This document shows, in pieces, positions 35,295-43,437 of a DNA stretch of 64,000 bases. The notes below the pieces were generated by a model. It had not been told where the DNA came from. It worked only from the letters and a program-made list of their open reading frames with translations, and ran no database searches. Made by a program: the position numbers and the translations under genes. Source of the stretch: Stigmatella ashevillena (GTDB taxonomy: Bacteria; Myxococcota; Myxococcia; Myxococcales; Myxococcaceae); the NCBI RefSeq assembly GCF_028368975.1, contig NZ_JAQNDM010000002.1, positions 1,240,001 to 1,304,000 of the forward strand, read 5' to 3'. The stretch's first letter is position 1, and each line of letters begins with the position of its first letter.

Positions 35295-35336
35295 ACGCCC
35301 GTCCCGCCCCGCGCCTCGCGAGGGCCGGCCGGGCGT
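35295..35336. terminator. Hairpin between tatA and the convergent acyl-CoA ligase
   Basis: ACGCCCG (35295-35301) pairs with CGGGCGT (35330-35336) around an inner CCTCGCGAGG stem, in the 147-bp convergent gap. No U-run; likely bidirectional terminator. Confidence 0.45.
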
Positions 35337-35415
35337 CTTCGTTGAGGGGGTGTCCAGGAAGCGGGCGCCCCCCCCTCGCATCCGGAGGGAGGGGAATCGC
35401 GGCGGGGCCCCGCCG

Positions 35416-37278
35416 TCAGTCGCCGCCCTTGCCGCCTTCGTACAGCTTGTTGATGACGGCGGTGTACTTCTGGCTGCAGAACTTGCGCTTCACCTTGAGC
35501 GTCGGCGTCAGCTCGCCACTCTCCTGGGTGAAGTCCGCGTCCATGATCTCGAACTTCTTGAGGGTGCTGTAGGGCGGCTGATCCGAGTTGATCTTGTTGA
35601 GGATCTCCTGGACCGCGGCGCGGATCTCCGGGCGCTTGCCCAGCTCCGCGTAGGAGCCCGCCTGGACGCCCTTGTCCATCAGCAGCTTGCGCGCGGGCTC
35701 CTCCGCCACGGTGATGAGCACCACGAGGAACGGGCGCTGATCCCCGTAGACCATCGACTGGCTGATGAGAGGGAACGTCTTCAGCGTGTTCTCGATGTTC
35801 TGGGGCGCGACGTTCTTGCCTCCCGCGGTGACGATGATGTCCTTCTTGCGGTCGGTGATGCGCAGGTACTGGTCCGCGTCCAGCTCGCCAATGTCCCCGG
35901 TGTGGAACCAGCCCTCCGGATCCAGCGCCTCGGCGGTGGCGGTGGGGTTCTTGTAGTACCCCTTCATCACGCAGGGGCCGCGCACGAGGATCTCGCCGTC
36001 CGAGGCGATCTTGATCTCGGTGCCGGGCAGGACCGGCCCCACGGTGCCGATCTTGATCTTCTCCGGGCGGTTGACGTTGCAGGGCGCGGCCGTCTCGGTG
36101 AGGCCGTAGCCCTCCAGGACCTTGAAGCCGAGCAGATCGAAGAAGTAGGCGATCTTCCGCGACAGCGGCGCGCCGCCGGAGATGAACAGGCGCATGTTGC
36201 CGCCCAGCTTCTCATCGAGCGTGCCACGGACCTTGTTGAACACCAGCTTGCGCGCCAGCGTGAACGACAGCGAGTTGTACTCGCGGCCCTGGAGCTTCGC
36301 CTCGGTGTACTCGTCGAACAGCCGGAAGGCCCAACGGAACATCTTGCCCTTCAAGCCCGGGGCCGCCGAGCCGTTGGCCACGACGTTGTTGTAGACCTTC
36401 TCGAAGACGCGCGGCACCGACGGCAGCACCGAGGGCCGCGTCTCCACCAGGTTGGGCAGCAGCTTGTCCACCGACTCGGCGAAGATGAGCCGGAAGGACA
36501 TCCGCAACCAGGCGGCCTTCACCACCTGCGCGAACACGTGCGCCAGCGGCAGGAACAGCATCACCGAGTCCTGGGGCAACATCAGGCCCAGGTCCTGGGT
36601 GCTCCGCGCCTCGTACGCCCAGTTGCCATGGGTGAGGATGACGCCCTTGGGCTCGCCCGTGGTGCCCGAGGTGTAGATGAAGCCCCAGGGATCCTCCACC
36701 GTCACCTGCCGCGTGCGCTCCTCGAAGGCGCCTGGATGGGCGGCCTCCTCGGCCTTGCCCTGGGCGATGACCTCCGAGAGGGACACCTCCCGCTCCCCCG
36801 AGGCAGGGCCCTCGAAGACGATGACCGTGCGGAGGGTGGGACAGTCCGCGAGCCGCTGGCGGATGCGTGAAAGGCGGCCGAGCTGCTTGGCGTCCTTCTC
36901 GTCATTGTCGACGAGCAGGACGGTGGTCTCGGAGTGGTTGAGGATGTACCGGCACTCATCCGGCGTGTTGGAGGAATAGATGGGCACGGTGACGGCCCGC
37001 GCGGCGGAGATCGCCAGATCGCTGACCACCCACTTCAGGGTGGTGTTGGCGAACAGCGCCACGCGGTCTCCCGGCTTCACCCCCTGCGCCAGCAACCCGG
37101 CCGACAGCTCCTTGACCTGCTGAAGGACCTGGCCCCATGTCACCTCCTGCCACCGCCCATCCACCTTGTGAGTCACAGCGACCTTGGATGGCTCCCTGGC
37201 TTGTTGGATCAGCAGCTCCACCAGGGTCTGCTCCCCCGCCCCGGAGGCCGGGGTGACCATTTGACTCTCTGCTCTCAC
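35416..37278 (-). CDS. Long-chain fatty-acid-CoA ligase (FadD15/ACSL-like)
   Basis: 620 residues of AMP-binding ligase: GFIYTSGTTGEPKGVILTHGN P-loop (AMP motif, quoted in part), FLPLAHVFAQVV, the GLTETAAPCNVN motif and the TGDIGELDADQYLRITDRKKD hinge (in part), with the ITVAEEPARKLL C-terminal region typical of the eukaryotic-like long-chain ACSL group. It makes acyl-CoA from free fatty acid, ATP and CoA at the inner membrane. GTG 37278 has GAGGAG upstream and overlaps the previous gene's stop (GTGA), so the two are coupled. Confidence 0.92.
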   Translation of the reverse strand: MRAESQMVTPASGAGEQTLVELLIQQAREPSKVAVTHKVDGRWQEVTWGQVLQQVKELSAGLLAQGVKPGDRVALFANTTLKWVVSDLAISAARAVTVPIYSSNTPDECRYILNHSETTVLLVDNDEKDAKQLGRLSRIRQRLADCPTLRTVIVFEGPASGEREVSLSEVIAQGKAEEAAHPGAFEERTRQVTVEDPWGFIYTSGTTGEPKGVILTHGNWAYEARSTQDLGLMLPQDSVMLFLPLAHVFAQVVKAAWLRMSFRLIFAESVDKLLPNLVETRPSVLPSVPRVFEKVYNNVVANGSAAPGLKGKMFRWAFRLFDEYTEAKLQGREYNSLSFTLARKLVFNKVRGTLDEKLGGNMRLFISGGAPLSRKIAYFFDLLGFKVLEGYGLTETAAPCNVNRPEKIKIGTVGPVLPGTEIKIASDGEILVRGPCVMKGYYKNPTATAEALDPEGWFHTGDIGELDADQYLRITDRKKDIIVTAGGKNVAPQNIENTLKTFPLISQSMVYGDQRPFLVVLITVAEEPARKLLMDKGVQAGSYAELGKRPEIRAAVQEILNKINSDQPPYSTLKKFEIMDADFTQESGELTPTLKVKRKFCSQKYTAVINKLYEGGKGGD

Positions 37279-38015
37279 TTGAGCTCCTCCTCGATCTCGG
37301 CTTCGACCTTCTTGGCCCGTTCTTGAATGAGCTGCGCTTCGGCCGGGTTGTAGGCCCCACTGCCCTGCTTCACCTTCAAGATGGCCTCTTTGGCCTTCTG
37401 GGCCTTGTCCGCCGCCAGCAGCGTCTCAGCCAAGTAGTAATGCGTGCGCAGATTCTGCGGGAACTTCGCCGCGGCCTTCTCCAGGAGCTTGGTGGACTCG
37501 CTCAAGTCCCTCTTCGGCCAAGGCAGCTCGTAATGGTAGCGCGCCTTGACGACCAGCGGCGCGCCGAGATCAAAGTCCGCGTTGATGCGGATGGCAGCGT
37601 CCAGCCGCTCGTTGAACTTGCCCTCGAGCCCCTCCTTGAGCGCCTTCATGATGCCCACCGCCTGCGAGTAGGTGCCAATGCCCACCGCCGCGAAGTACTG
37701 GCACTCGACCCGCTCCGGAGCGAGCTTCACGCCGCGCTCGCACATGTCCCAGGCCTGCTTGCCCAGCACCTTCTTGAGGCGCGAGTCCTGGGCCACATCG
37801 CCCTGCCACGCCAGGAGCCGCGCGGAGCGCCAGATCAGCTCGTAGTCCTCCGCGGACGCTTGCAGCTCCTTCTTCAGCGACGCCTCCAATTCTTTCGCCG
37901 CCGAAGCATCTGCCCTCCGGGCGAACAGCGCATCCAGGGAGGCCAGCAACTCAGGCGACGCGGCCTGAACGGGCCACGCGGCGAACAGCGAAAGGGCGAG
38001 CAAAATCAAGCGCAT
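37275..38015 (-). CDS. Periplasmic helical-repeat (TPR-like) protein
   Basis: 246 residues with a signal peptide (LILLALSLFAAWPVQAA). The rest is helix-turn-helix repeats (RVECQYFAAVGIGTYSQAVG, the FPQNLRTHYYLAETLLAAD repeat), close in feel to the TRAP-transporter T-component (TAtT) TPR family. It precedes and is coupled to the acyl-CoA ligase gene, so it may deliver or sense a lipid (inference). Start ATG 38015 is at the signal peptide; the longer frame is ignored. Confidence 0.8.
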   Translation of the reverse strand: MRLILLALSLFAAWPVQAASPELLASLDALFARRADASAAKELEASLKKELQASAEDYELIWRSARLLAWQGDVAQDSRLKKVLGKQAWDMCERGVKLAPERVECQYFAAVGIGTYSQAVGIMKALKEGLEGKFNERLDAAIRINADFDLGAPLVVKARYHYELPWPKRDLSESTKLLEKAAAKFPQNLRTHYYLAETLLAADKAQKAKEAILKVKQGSGAYNPAEAQLIQERAKKVEAEIEEELK

Positions 38016-38103
38016 GGACGGCGGTGTTAGCACGCGTACTCCGCTGCCAGCAACCTTGCCTGCCCTGCTCAGGAGGGTCCGGAAAGAGCCCCCCACCCAC
38101 GCA

Positions 38104-38147
38104 AGAAGGGTGGCGCACTGCGCCGTAGCGCCGCACACCACCCTTCT
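38104..38147 (-). terminator. Strong hairpin downstream of the sigma-factor gene
   Basis: AGAAGGGTGG (38104-38113) and CCACCCTTCT (38138-38147) form a perfect 10-bp stem with a further GGCGC/GCGCC pairing inside, 36 bases beyond the sigma gene stop (38183). On the minus strand it ends in TTCTTG. Probable terminator. Confidence 0.65.
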
Positions 38148-38182
38148 CGAAGAACCACGCTCGGAGGAGAGAAACCCGGTGC

Positions 38183-38920
38183 TCAGGCCGCGTCGGCCGC
38201 CATGTTCTCCTCATCCTGGTTGAAGGCCACGAGGTAGCGCTCCAGGAAGCTCTTCGTCTTGAGCTCCACTTGGCGCACCCGCTCACGGGAAACACCCCAC
38301 CGCTGTCCCAGCTCTTCCAGGGTCAACGGCTTATCCTGCGTCAGCCGCTCCTGAAGGATGTCCCAGCCCAGATCGCCGATGCGCTTGCGCACCTTGACCA
38401 GGGCCTCGTGCACTTCCTGATCCTGCTCGCGCGACAGGTACACCTCTGAAGGAGACGGGCCACCGTCCTCCAGCCGATCCATGAAGGTGGTCTCCCCCTC
38501 TTCATCGATGGTGGCGTCCAACGAGAAGTCCACCATGCTGCCGCGCTCGGACTCGCCGCCGCGCACCTGGCTGCGGTTGTCCTTCAAGTAACGGGTGATG
38601 TAGGCGCGAATCCACCACACGGCATAGGTGGCGAAGCGCACGTTCTTCTTGGGATCAAAGTGCTCGATGGCCTTCATCAAGCCAACGTTGCCCTCTTGGA
38701 TGAGGTCATCCAGGCGGGCGCCGCGGTTGGCGAACTTCTTCGCCACCGCCACCACGAAGGCCAGGTTGGAGGTGGCGAGCGTCTGCCGAGCGGACTCGTC
38801 TCCTTTGCGAGCGGCCCTCGCCAGTTCATATTCCTGCTCACGCGTCAGCTGGTGGTGACCGCCCAGATGACGCAGGTAGTGCGACAGGCCTTCCGCCGCA
38901 TACTTCGTCGTGTTGGCCAT
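38183..38920 (-). CDS. RpoH-like alternative sigma factor (myxobacterial SigB/SigC group)
   Basis: 245 residues. Region 1.2 is ARAARKGDESARQTLATSNL, region 2 is RGARLDDLIQEGNVGLMKAI then FDPKKNVRFATYAVWWIRAY, with the RpoH-type box nearby, and region 4 is LTLEELGQRWGVSRERVRQVEL. Region 1.1 is absent and region 3 is short, the heat-shock-sigma layout. Myxococcus SigB/SigC are relatives that act in development; which one this is cannot be decided. ATG 38920 follows GGAGG. The leader carries a long hairpin. Confidence 0.9.
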   Translation of the reverse strand: MANTTKYAAEGLSHYLRHLGGHHQLTREQEYELARAARKGDESARQTLATSNLAFVVAVAKKFANRGARLDDLIQEGNVGLMKAIEHFDPKKNVRFATYAVWWIRAYITRYLKDNRSQVRGGESERGSMVDFSLDATIDEEGETTFMDRLEDGGPSPSEVYLSREQDQEVHEALVKVRKRIGDLGWDILQERLTQDKPLTLEELGQRWGVSRERVRQVELKTKSFLERYLVAFNQDEENMAADAA

Positions 38921-38999
38921 GGTTCCAGTCCTCCGTTCCGAGTGCTCCGGACGCGCCCGGCATCGCCGTGAGCGTCCCTGTGGAACTAAGACGCGCAAC

Positions 39000-39042
39000 G
39001 GCTGAAAGGGTTTCTCATTCCGATGAAGGGGGCTTTTCAGCC
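39000..39042 (-). promoter_or_regulatory. Stem-loop in the leader of the sigma-factor gene
   Basis: GGCTGAAA (39000-39007) pairs perfectly with TTTCAGCC (39035-39042), with a small TCAT/ATGA helix inside. It sits 80-122 bases upstream of the sigma start codon on the minus strand. It could be a transcription terminator for glcD, an operator, or an mRNA element controlling sigma synthesis. Confidence 0.4.
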
Positions 39043-39134
39043 ACGCCTTCGGCGGTCCCCGCCCAGTCCCAACGGGGATTTTCCGTTGGAACTTCCGGAC
39101 TTGAACGCGCCCTCAGCGGTGAGTTGCTGTGTCT

Positions 39135-40565
39135 CTAGAAACAATCGGGCCCGGGAAAGATTTTCCCGGGGTTGAGCAGCCCTGATGGATCGAAAAAGGT
39201 CTTGAGCCGGCGTTGCAGTGCGATCAGCGGCTCGGGTTGCTCCAAAGCAAGGTAGTCCCGTTTGGCGTGACCTACGCCGTGCTCGCCGGTGATGGTGCCG
39301 CCCATCTCCACCGTGAGCTTCAACATTTGTTGGATGGCCTGCTCGACCAATGGCCGCTGGTGAGGCCCCTCGTAGAGGATGTTGGCGTGCAGGTTCCCAT
39401 CCCCCGCGTGACCATACGTGGCGACCAGCAGGCCCAGCCGGTCCCCCAGGGCCTTGAGCTGTTGGATGATGTCGGGAATTCGCGAGCGGGGGACGACGAT
39501 ATCCTCGGAGATTTTATGGGGTTTGAGGGCTCGCAGGCCTGGAGAGACGAGGCGGCGAGCGGCCCAAAGCTTCTCCCGTTGCTCCTCGTTCTGGGCCACC
39601 AGGGTCTCGGTGGCCCCCAGGCGGGCGCAGATCTCCCCGGCCTGGGCCAGTTCGGAGAGCAGGCCCTCTTCCGTGCTTCCGTCCACCTCGACGATGACCG
39701 CCGAGCCGGCGCCGGGCGGAAAGGAGAACCCCCGCCCCGCCACGGCCCGCAGCGCCACCTCGTCCATGAGCTCCAGGGTTCGCGGCAGCAGCCCTGACGC
39801 GAGCACCGCCGAGATGGCGCGGGCCGCGGTCACCACCGAGTCAAAGATGACCAGGGCGGTCATCACGTGCCGAGGCCGGGGGATGAGCTGGAGGGTGATC
39901 TCCGTGGCCACGCCCAGCGTCCCTTCGGAGCCCACGAAGAGGCCCACGAGATCGTACCCCGCCACCCCTTTGATCGTCCGCCGGCCGGCCCTGAGCACCT
40001 CGCCGTCAGGAAGGACCCACTCCAGGCCCAGGACATAGTCGCGGGTCACCCCATACTTGAGCGCCCGGGGGCCTCCCGCGTTCTCCGCGACGTTGCCCCC
40101 CAGGGTGCAGAATTCCCAGGAGTTCGGGTCCGGCGGGTAGAAGAGCCCCGCGGCCTCCGCCGCCCGCATCAGGTCGCCGGTGAGGACGCCCGGTTCCACG
40201 ACGGCGGTGAGGTCCTCCACGGACAGGGAGCGGATGCGGTTCATCCGCTCCAGGCTGACCATCACGCCGCCGTTCAAACAGAGCGAGCCACCACTCTTGC
40301 CGCTGCGCGCCCCACAGGGGGTGAAGGGCACGCCGAGGGCCTGACAGATCTTGAAGACGGCCGACACCTGCGCGGTGTTTTCGGGGAAGACGATGATGTC
40401 CGGCGGGTAGACGCCGCTGTCGGACTCGTCCCGGGAGTACCGCTCGCGCGTCTCCTCGTCTCGGCGAACCTGTCCCGAGGAGAGCTTCTCGCCCAGCGCG
40501 GTCCAGGCACGCTCCAGGCGTCCGGGCTCCACGCGGGAGAAGGTCTTCTCGGACGGCAGGATCAT
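39135..40565 (-). CDS. FAD-linked oxidase, glycolate/D-lactate dehydrogenase GlcD-like
   Basis: 476 residues, VAO/PCMH flavoprotein. FAD-binding half: YPPDIIVFPENTAQVSAV, PCGARSGKSGGSL, VEPGVLTGDL, CTLGGNVAENAGGPRALKYG. C-terminal substrate half: YGHAGDGNLHANIL and the GEHGVGHAKRDYL metal/His site, then the family-typical end FDPSGLLNPGKIF. Oxidises 2-hydroxy acids such as glycolate or D-lactate. ATG 40565 overlaps the folE stop by four bases (ATGA). The long N-terminal extension of the open frame is folE in another frame and not part of it. Confidence 0.9.
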   Translation of the reverse strand: MILPSEKTFSRVEPGRLERAWTALGEKLSSGQVRRDEETRERYSRDESDSGVYPPDIIVFPENTAQVSAVFKICQALGVPFTPCGARSGKSGGSLCLNGGVMVSLERMNRIRSLSVEDLTAVVEPGVLTGDLMRAAEAAGLFYPPDPNSWEFCTLGGNVAENAGGPRALKYGVTRDYVLGLEWVLPDGEVLRAGRRTIKGVAGYDLVGLFVGSEGTLGVATEITLQLIPRPRHVMTALVIFDSVVTAARAISAVLASGLLPRTLELMDEVALRAVAGRGFSFPPGAGSAVIVEVDGSTEEGLLSELAQAGEICARLGATETLVAQNEEQREKLWAARRLVSPGLRALKPHKISEDIVVPRSRIPDIIQQLKALGDRLGLLVATYGHAGDGNLHANILYEGPHQRPLVEQAIQQMLKLTVEMGGTITGEHGVGHAKRDYLALEQPEPLIALQRRLKTFFDPSGLLNPGKIFPGPDCF

Positions 40566-41191
40566 TTCCGCGCTCCCAGCCGGGCCCACAGCTCCCGGCG
40601 CAGGGCCCCCTCCTTGCGCAGGCGGCCCTCGTACGCTTCGACGTGGGTGATGGCGTCCCGTTGCTGCTCGCCTCGCAGGCGCATGCAGGCCTGCTTCGCC
40701 TCGAGGATGCAGGCGGTGGCGGGGCTGCCCAGCACCCGGGCCAGGGCGCCCGCCACATACCGCGCGAGATCCTCCTGGAGGATGAGCCGGTGCGCGAAGC
40801 AATCCACCAGGGTCGACAGGCGTCCAAAGCCCACCACGTGCTTGCCGGGCACATAGGCCACATGGGCCCGGCCCTCATAGGGCAGCAGGTGGTGGGGGCA
40901 CATGGAATGGAAGCTCAGGTCCGTCACCACCACCATCTCCCCGGCGGAATCCGGGGGGGCCGGGTACGTCGTCCCAATCGCCTCCTCGGGGGTGAGCGCG
41001 TAGCCATCGAGAAACTCGGTCATCCAGGCCTCCGCGACGCGCTCGGGCGTGCCTTGGAGGTTCGGATCCGTGGCCAGGGGCAGTCCCGCGGCGAGCAGGA
41101 AGTCCTTCATCGCTTTGGCCATGGCGGCACCGTCCGGAGGGGTGCGCGGGGTTTCACGGGGCGGTCGGCGGGGGGCTCGGGAGGTTCCCAC
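40562..41191 (-). CDS. folE: GTP cyclohydrolase I
   Basis: 209 residues. Zn-site and catalytic segments are SFHSMCPHHLLPYEGRAHVAY, VVGFGRLSTLVDCFAHRL and ACILEAKQACMRLRGEQQRDA (third Zn Cys); together these define FolE. It turns GTP into dihydroneopterin triphosphate for folate or pterin cofactors. The chain starts with a Pro/Arg-rich extension; GTG 41191 is chosen because AAGGAG lies eight bases upstream, whereas ATG 41122 has no ribosome site. Central gene of a Rieske-folE-glcD operon. Confidence 0.93.
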   Translation of the reverse strand: MGTSRAPRRPPRETPRTPPDGAAMAKAMKDFLLAAGLPLATDPNLQGTPERVAEAWMTEFLDGYALTPEEAIGTTYPAPPDSAGEMVVVTDLSFHSMCPHHLLPYEGRAHVAYVPGKHVVGFGRLSTLVDCFAHRLILQEDLARYVAGALARVLGSPATACILEAKQACMRLRGEQQRDAITHVEAYEGRLRKEGALRRELWARLGARK

Positions 41192-41203
41192 GGATGAAAC
41201 TCC

Positions 41204-41533
41204 TTAGATGCGGTCCACCTTCAATTGAATCTCCTCGCCCAGGACGCGGACCGGCCAAGTCCGGACGCGAACGTCTGGAGTGGACGAGCAGATGCCCGAG
41301 CGTACATCGAAGGGCCAGGCATGCAGGGGACAATGCAGGATGAATCCGTCCAGATCCCCTTCCGAGAGCGGACCTTCGCGGTGAGGGCAGGCGTCCTCCA
41401 CGGCGTACAGCGCGCCCGCCACGCGGAGGATGGCCACCGCGCGGCCGTCCACCTGGACCACCGTCCGCCCCCGCGCATCCAGGTCCGAGAGCCGGGCCAC
41501 CGGAATGAACAGGCCTGGGGGATGTCGCTCCAT
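41204..41533 (-). CDS. Rieske [2Fe-2S] ferredoxin (NirD-like)
   Basis: 109 residues: a single Rieske domain with C49-P-H51 (AVEDACPHREGPLSEG) and C68-P-L-H71 (ILHCPLHAWPFD), the two Cys and two His cluster ligands. No transmembrane helix, so a soluble electron carrier, perhaps for an oxygenase or for the neighbouring flavin oxidase. GGAGG precedes ATG 41533. Its stop is 12 bases before the folE start. Confidence 0.92.
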   Translation of the reverse strand: MERHPPGLFIPVARLSDLDARGRTVVQVDGRAVAILRVAGALYAVEDACPHREGPLSEGDLDGFILHCPLHAWPFDVRSGICSSTPDVRVRTWPVRVLGEEIQLKVDRI

Positions 41534-41578
41534 GTCGAAGCCTCCTGTTCTGGACAGAGCCATCCTGGGGCTCCTGCC

Positions 41579-41607
41579 TTGACACCTCGGGGGTACGCCA
41601 TTAGAGC
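41579..41607 (+). promoter_or_regulatory. Candidate promoter of the metal-uptake operon
   Basis: TTGACA (41579-41584), 17 bp, TAGAGC (41602-41607): a perfect -35 with a weak -10, in the 96-bp divergent gap. A loose GGTAC/GTACC inverted repeat (41592-41619) overlaps it and could bind a metal-responsive repressor such as Zur; that is inference. Confidence 0.4.
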
Positions 41608-41629
41608 ACCCGAGCGGTACCTCTTCAGA

Positions 41630-42052
41630 ATGTTCACCCGAGCCGCCACCCTTCGACGCTGCACCGCGATGTTGCTCGCCGTGCTGTGGGCGTTGCCGTT
41701 GCTGGTGGCGATGGGGCACTCCGAGGAGCACGCCCACCGCTTCTGCGCGGAGCACCAGGCCTTCGAGGAAACAGCCCGGGGCACGGGGCAGTTGCTTTCG
41801 CAGTTCGCCCCCCAGGTCCCCTTGCTCTCGGCCTCGCGGCTGGCCGAGGCCTTGGATACCTCGCGGCTCACCCACGACACCTGCCCGGTCCTGACCGCCG
41901 GGACAGGTCAGGAGCTGCTGCTGCCGGAGCTGCTGTGGACCCTCACGGCCTGCATGAGCGTGAGCCTCCCGGCCACCGCACCCTCTCGGCCCACCGTCTC
42001 CGTTCCCATCCTCGCCATCGCGCCCAAGTCATCGCCACCGGCACGCGCCTAG
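41630..42052 (+). CDS. Small exported His-rich protein, first gene of metal-uptake operon
   Basis: 140 residues: basic start, one hydrophobic segment (MLLAVLWALPLLVAM) and then HSEEHAHRFCAEH, a potential Zn/Cu ligand cluster, plus two further Cys. The C-terminus ends IAPKSSPPARA. Size and layout resemble DUF2946-type metal-associated exported proteins. A similar small protein at 50326-50766 ends in the same APKSSPP. It lies 65 bp upstream of the outer-membrane protein gene. ATG 41630 gives a sensible signal sequence; the open frame extends upstream without one. Confidence 0.65.
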   Translation: MFTRAATLRRCTAMLLAVLWALPLLVAMGHSEEHAHRFCAEHQAFEETARGTGQLLSQFAPQVPLLSASRLAEALDTSRLTHDTCPVLTAGTGQELLLPELLWTLTACMSVSLPATAPSRPTVSVPILAIAPKSSPPARA

Positions 42053-42117
42053 CGTCCCGAAGCGGCTGACTGTGGTCGACACCCGTCCCCGGGTGTCTGG
42101 TTCCGAGGAGTCCCAGG

Positions 42118-43413
42118 GTGTTCCTTTCTTCGCGCCGGGTTTCCGGCATGACGGTTCTCGTTGCATGCACGCTCTTTTTCTCTGCCCTGCCCGCCGCGGC
42201 GCAGACCTCTCCGCCTGAAAAGGACCCAGGCTCCGGGTTGAGCCCGGAAGAACTCCAGGAGATCGAAGCCGCCGTGGGCAAGGACCAGACGGCCTCCTCT
42301 CCAGGCGCTCCCGGAGATTCCTCTCCGGGCGGCACGGCCCCGCTGCCCGTCCCCCGGGTGCTGTCCAACCCGTGGATCGACATGAGCTTCATCCTGGATG
42401 TGGCGCTCGCGGCCTTCACCGCCGAAGAGCCGCTCCAGGGAGGCGGGCATGACCCTTCCCGCAATGGGTTCGCCCTCCAGCAACTGGAGCTGTCCCTCAG
42501 CAGCGTGGTGGACCCGTACTTCCGCTTCAACAGCAACATCGTCTTCAGCCAGTTCGGCGTGGAGATCGAAGAGGCCTACGCCACCACGCTGGATCTTCCC
42601 GCCAACCTCCAGTTGCGAGCCGGCCAGTTCCTCACCCGCTTCGGCCGGCTCAACAACACCCACCCCCACTCCTGGGACTTCGTGGACCAGCCCTTCGTCC
42701 TCAGCCGCGTCTTCGGCGGAGAGGGCAACCGGGGCCTGGGGCTGGAGCTCTCCTGGCTCGCGCCCCTGCCCTGGTACGTGGAGCTCCTGGGCTCGGTCAC
42801 CGATGCCAACGGAGAGTCCACCGCGCGCAGCTTCTTCGGTGCCACCCAGAGCCGCGTGGTGTCCCCCTTCGACTTCCAGTTCACCAGCGCGCTGAAGCAG
42901 TTCTTTCCCCTCTCGGACGCGCTGTCTCTGATGTGGGGCCTGTCGGCGGTGACAGGCCCCAACGCCTCGGGGCACCGCAACCACAGCGATGTCTTCGGAA
43001 CGGACCTGTACCTGAAGTATCGCGAGGTCCAGGGCAATGATCCCACCGTGCTCGCCCTCCAGGCGGAGGTGCTCTACCGGCGCCGGCAGGCCCCCGAGGC
43101 GCTGCTCAGTGACTGGGGGGGCTACGCCCAGTTCCATTGGCGCTTCGCGCAGCGGTGGGCCACCAACGCACGCTACGAGTTCGGCACGGCCGCGCATGGC
43201 CAGGACGGGCGGCTCGCCCCGGACCCGCTCGATCCGGAGTGGACCGCCACGCGCCAGCGCCTCTCCGCCAACCTCACCTTCTGGCCCACCGAGTTCTCCC
43301 GGGTGCGCCTCCAGGCCGCCACGGACCGCGTGGGCTGGCGGGACGAGCCCGACTACTCCGCCTTCCTTGCCTTCGAAGTGGTGATGGGCGCGCACGGCGC
43401 CCACGCCTTCTGA
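42118..43413 (+). CDS. Outer-membrane beta-barrel protein, zinc-locus porin-like
   Basis: 431 residues with signal peptide (VLVACTLFFSALPAAAQ), an acidic Pro-rich linker, then a barrel pattern of alternating residues (PYFRFNSNIVFSQFGVEIEEA, LQLRAGQFLTRFGRLN, the DYSAFLAFEVVMG end). The RFGRLNNTHPHSWDFVDQP stretch adds His. The fold resembles phosphate-selective-porin/zinc-regulated outer-membrane proteins without a TonB plug. GTG 42118 follows GAGGAG. With the ABC genes it should pass metal or metallophore across the outer membrane (inference). Confidence 0.8.
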   Translation: MFLSSRRVSGMTVLVACTLFFSALPAAAQTSPPEKDPGSGLSPEELQEIEAAVGKDQTASSPGAPGDSSPGGTAPLPVPRVLSNPWIDMSFILDVALAAFTAEEPLQGGGHDPSRNGFALQQLELSLSSVVDPYFRFNSNIVFSQFGVEIEEAYATTLDLPANLQLRAGQFLTRFGRLNNTHPHSWDFVDQPFVLSRVFGGEGNRGLGLELSWLAPLPWYVELLGSVTDANGESTARSFFGATQSRVVSPFDFQFTSALKQFFPLSDALSLMWGLSAVTGPNASGHRNHSDVFGTDLYLKYREVQGNDPTVLALQAEVLYRRRQAPEALLSDWGGYAQFHWRFAQRWATNARYEFGTAAHGQDGRLAPDPLDPEWTATRQRLSANLTFWPTEFSRVRLQAATDRVGWRDEPDYSAFLAFEVVMGAHGAHAF

Positions 43414-43437
43414 CCCTCTTTGTCCCGGAGCCTTCCG

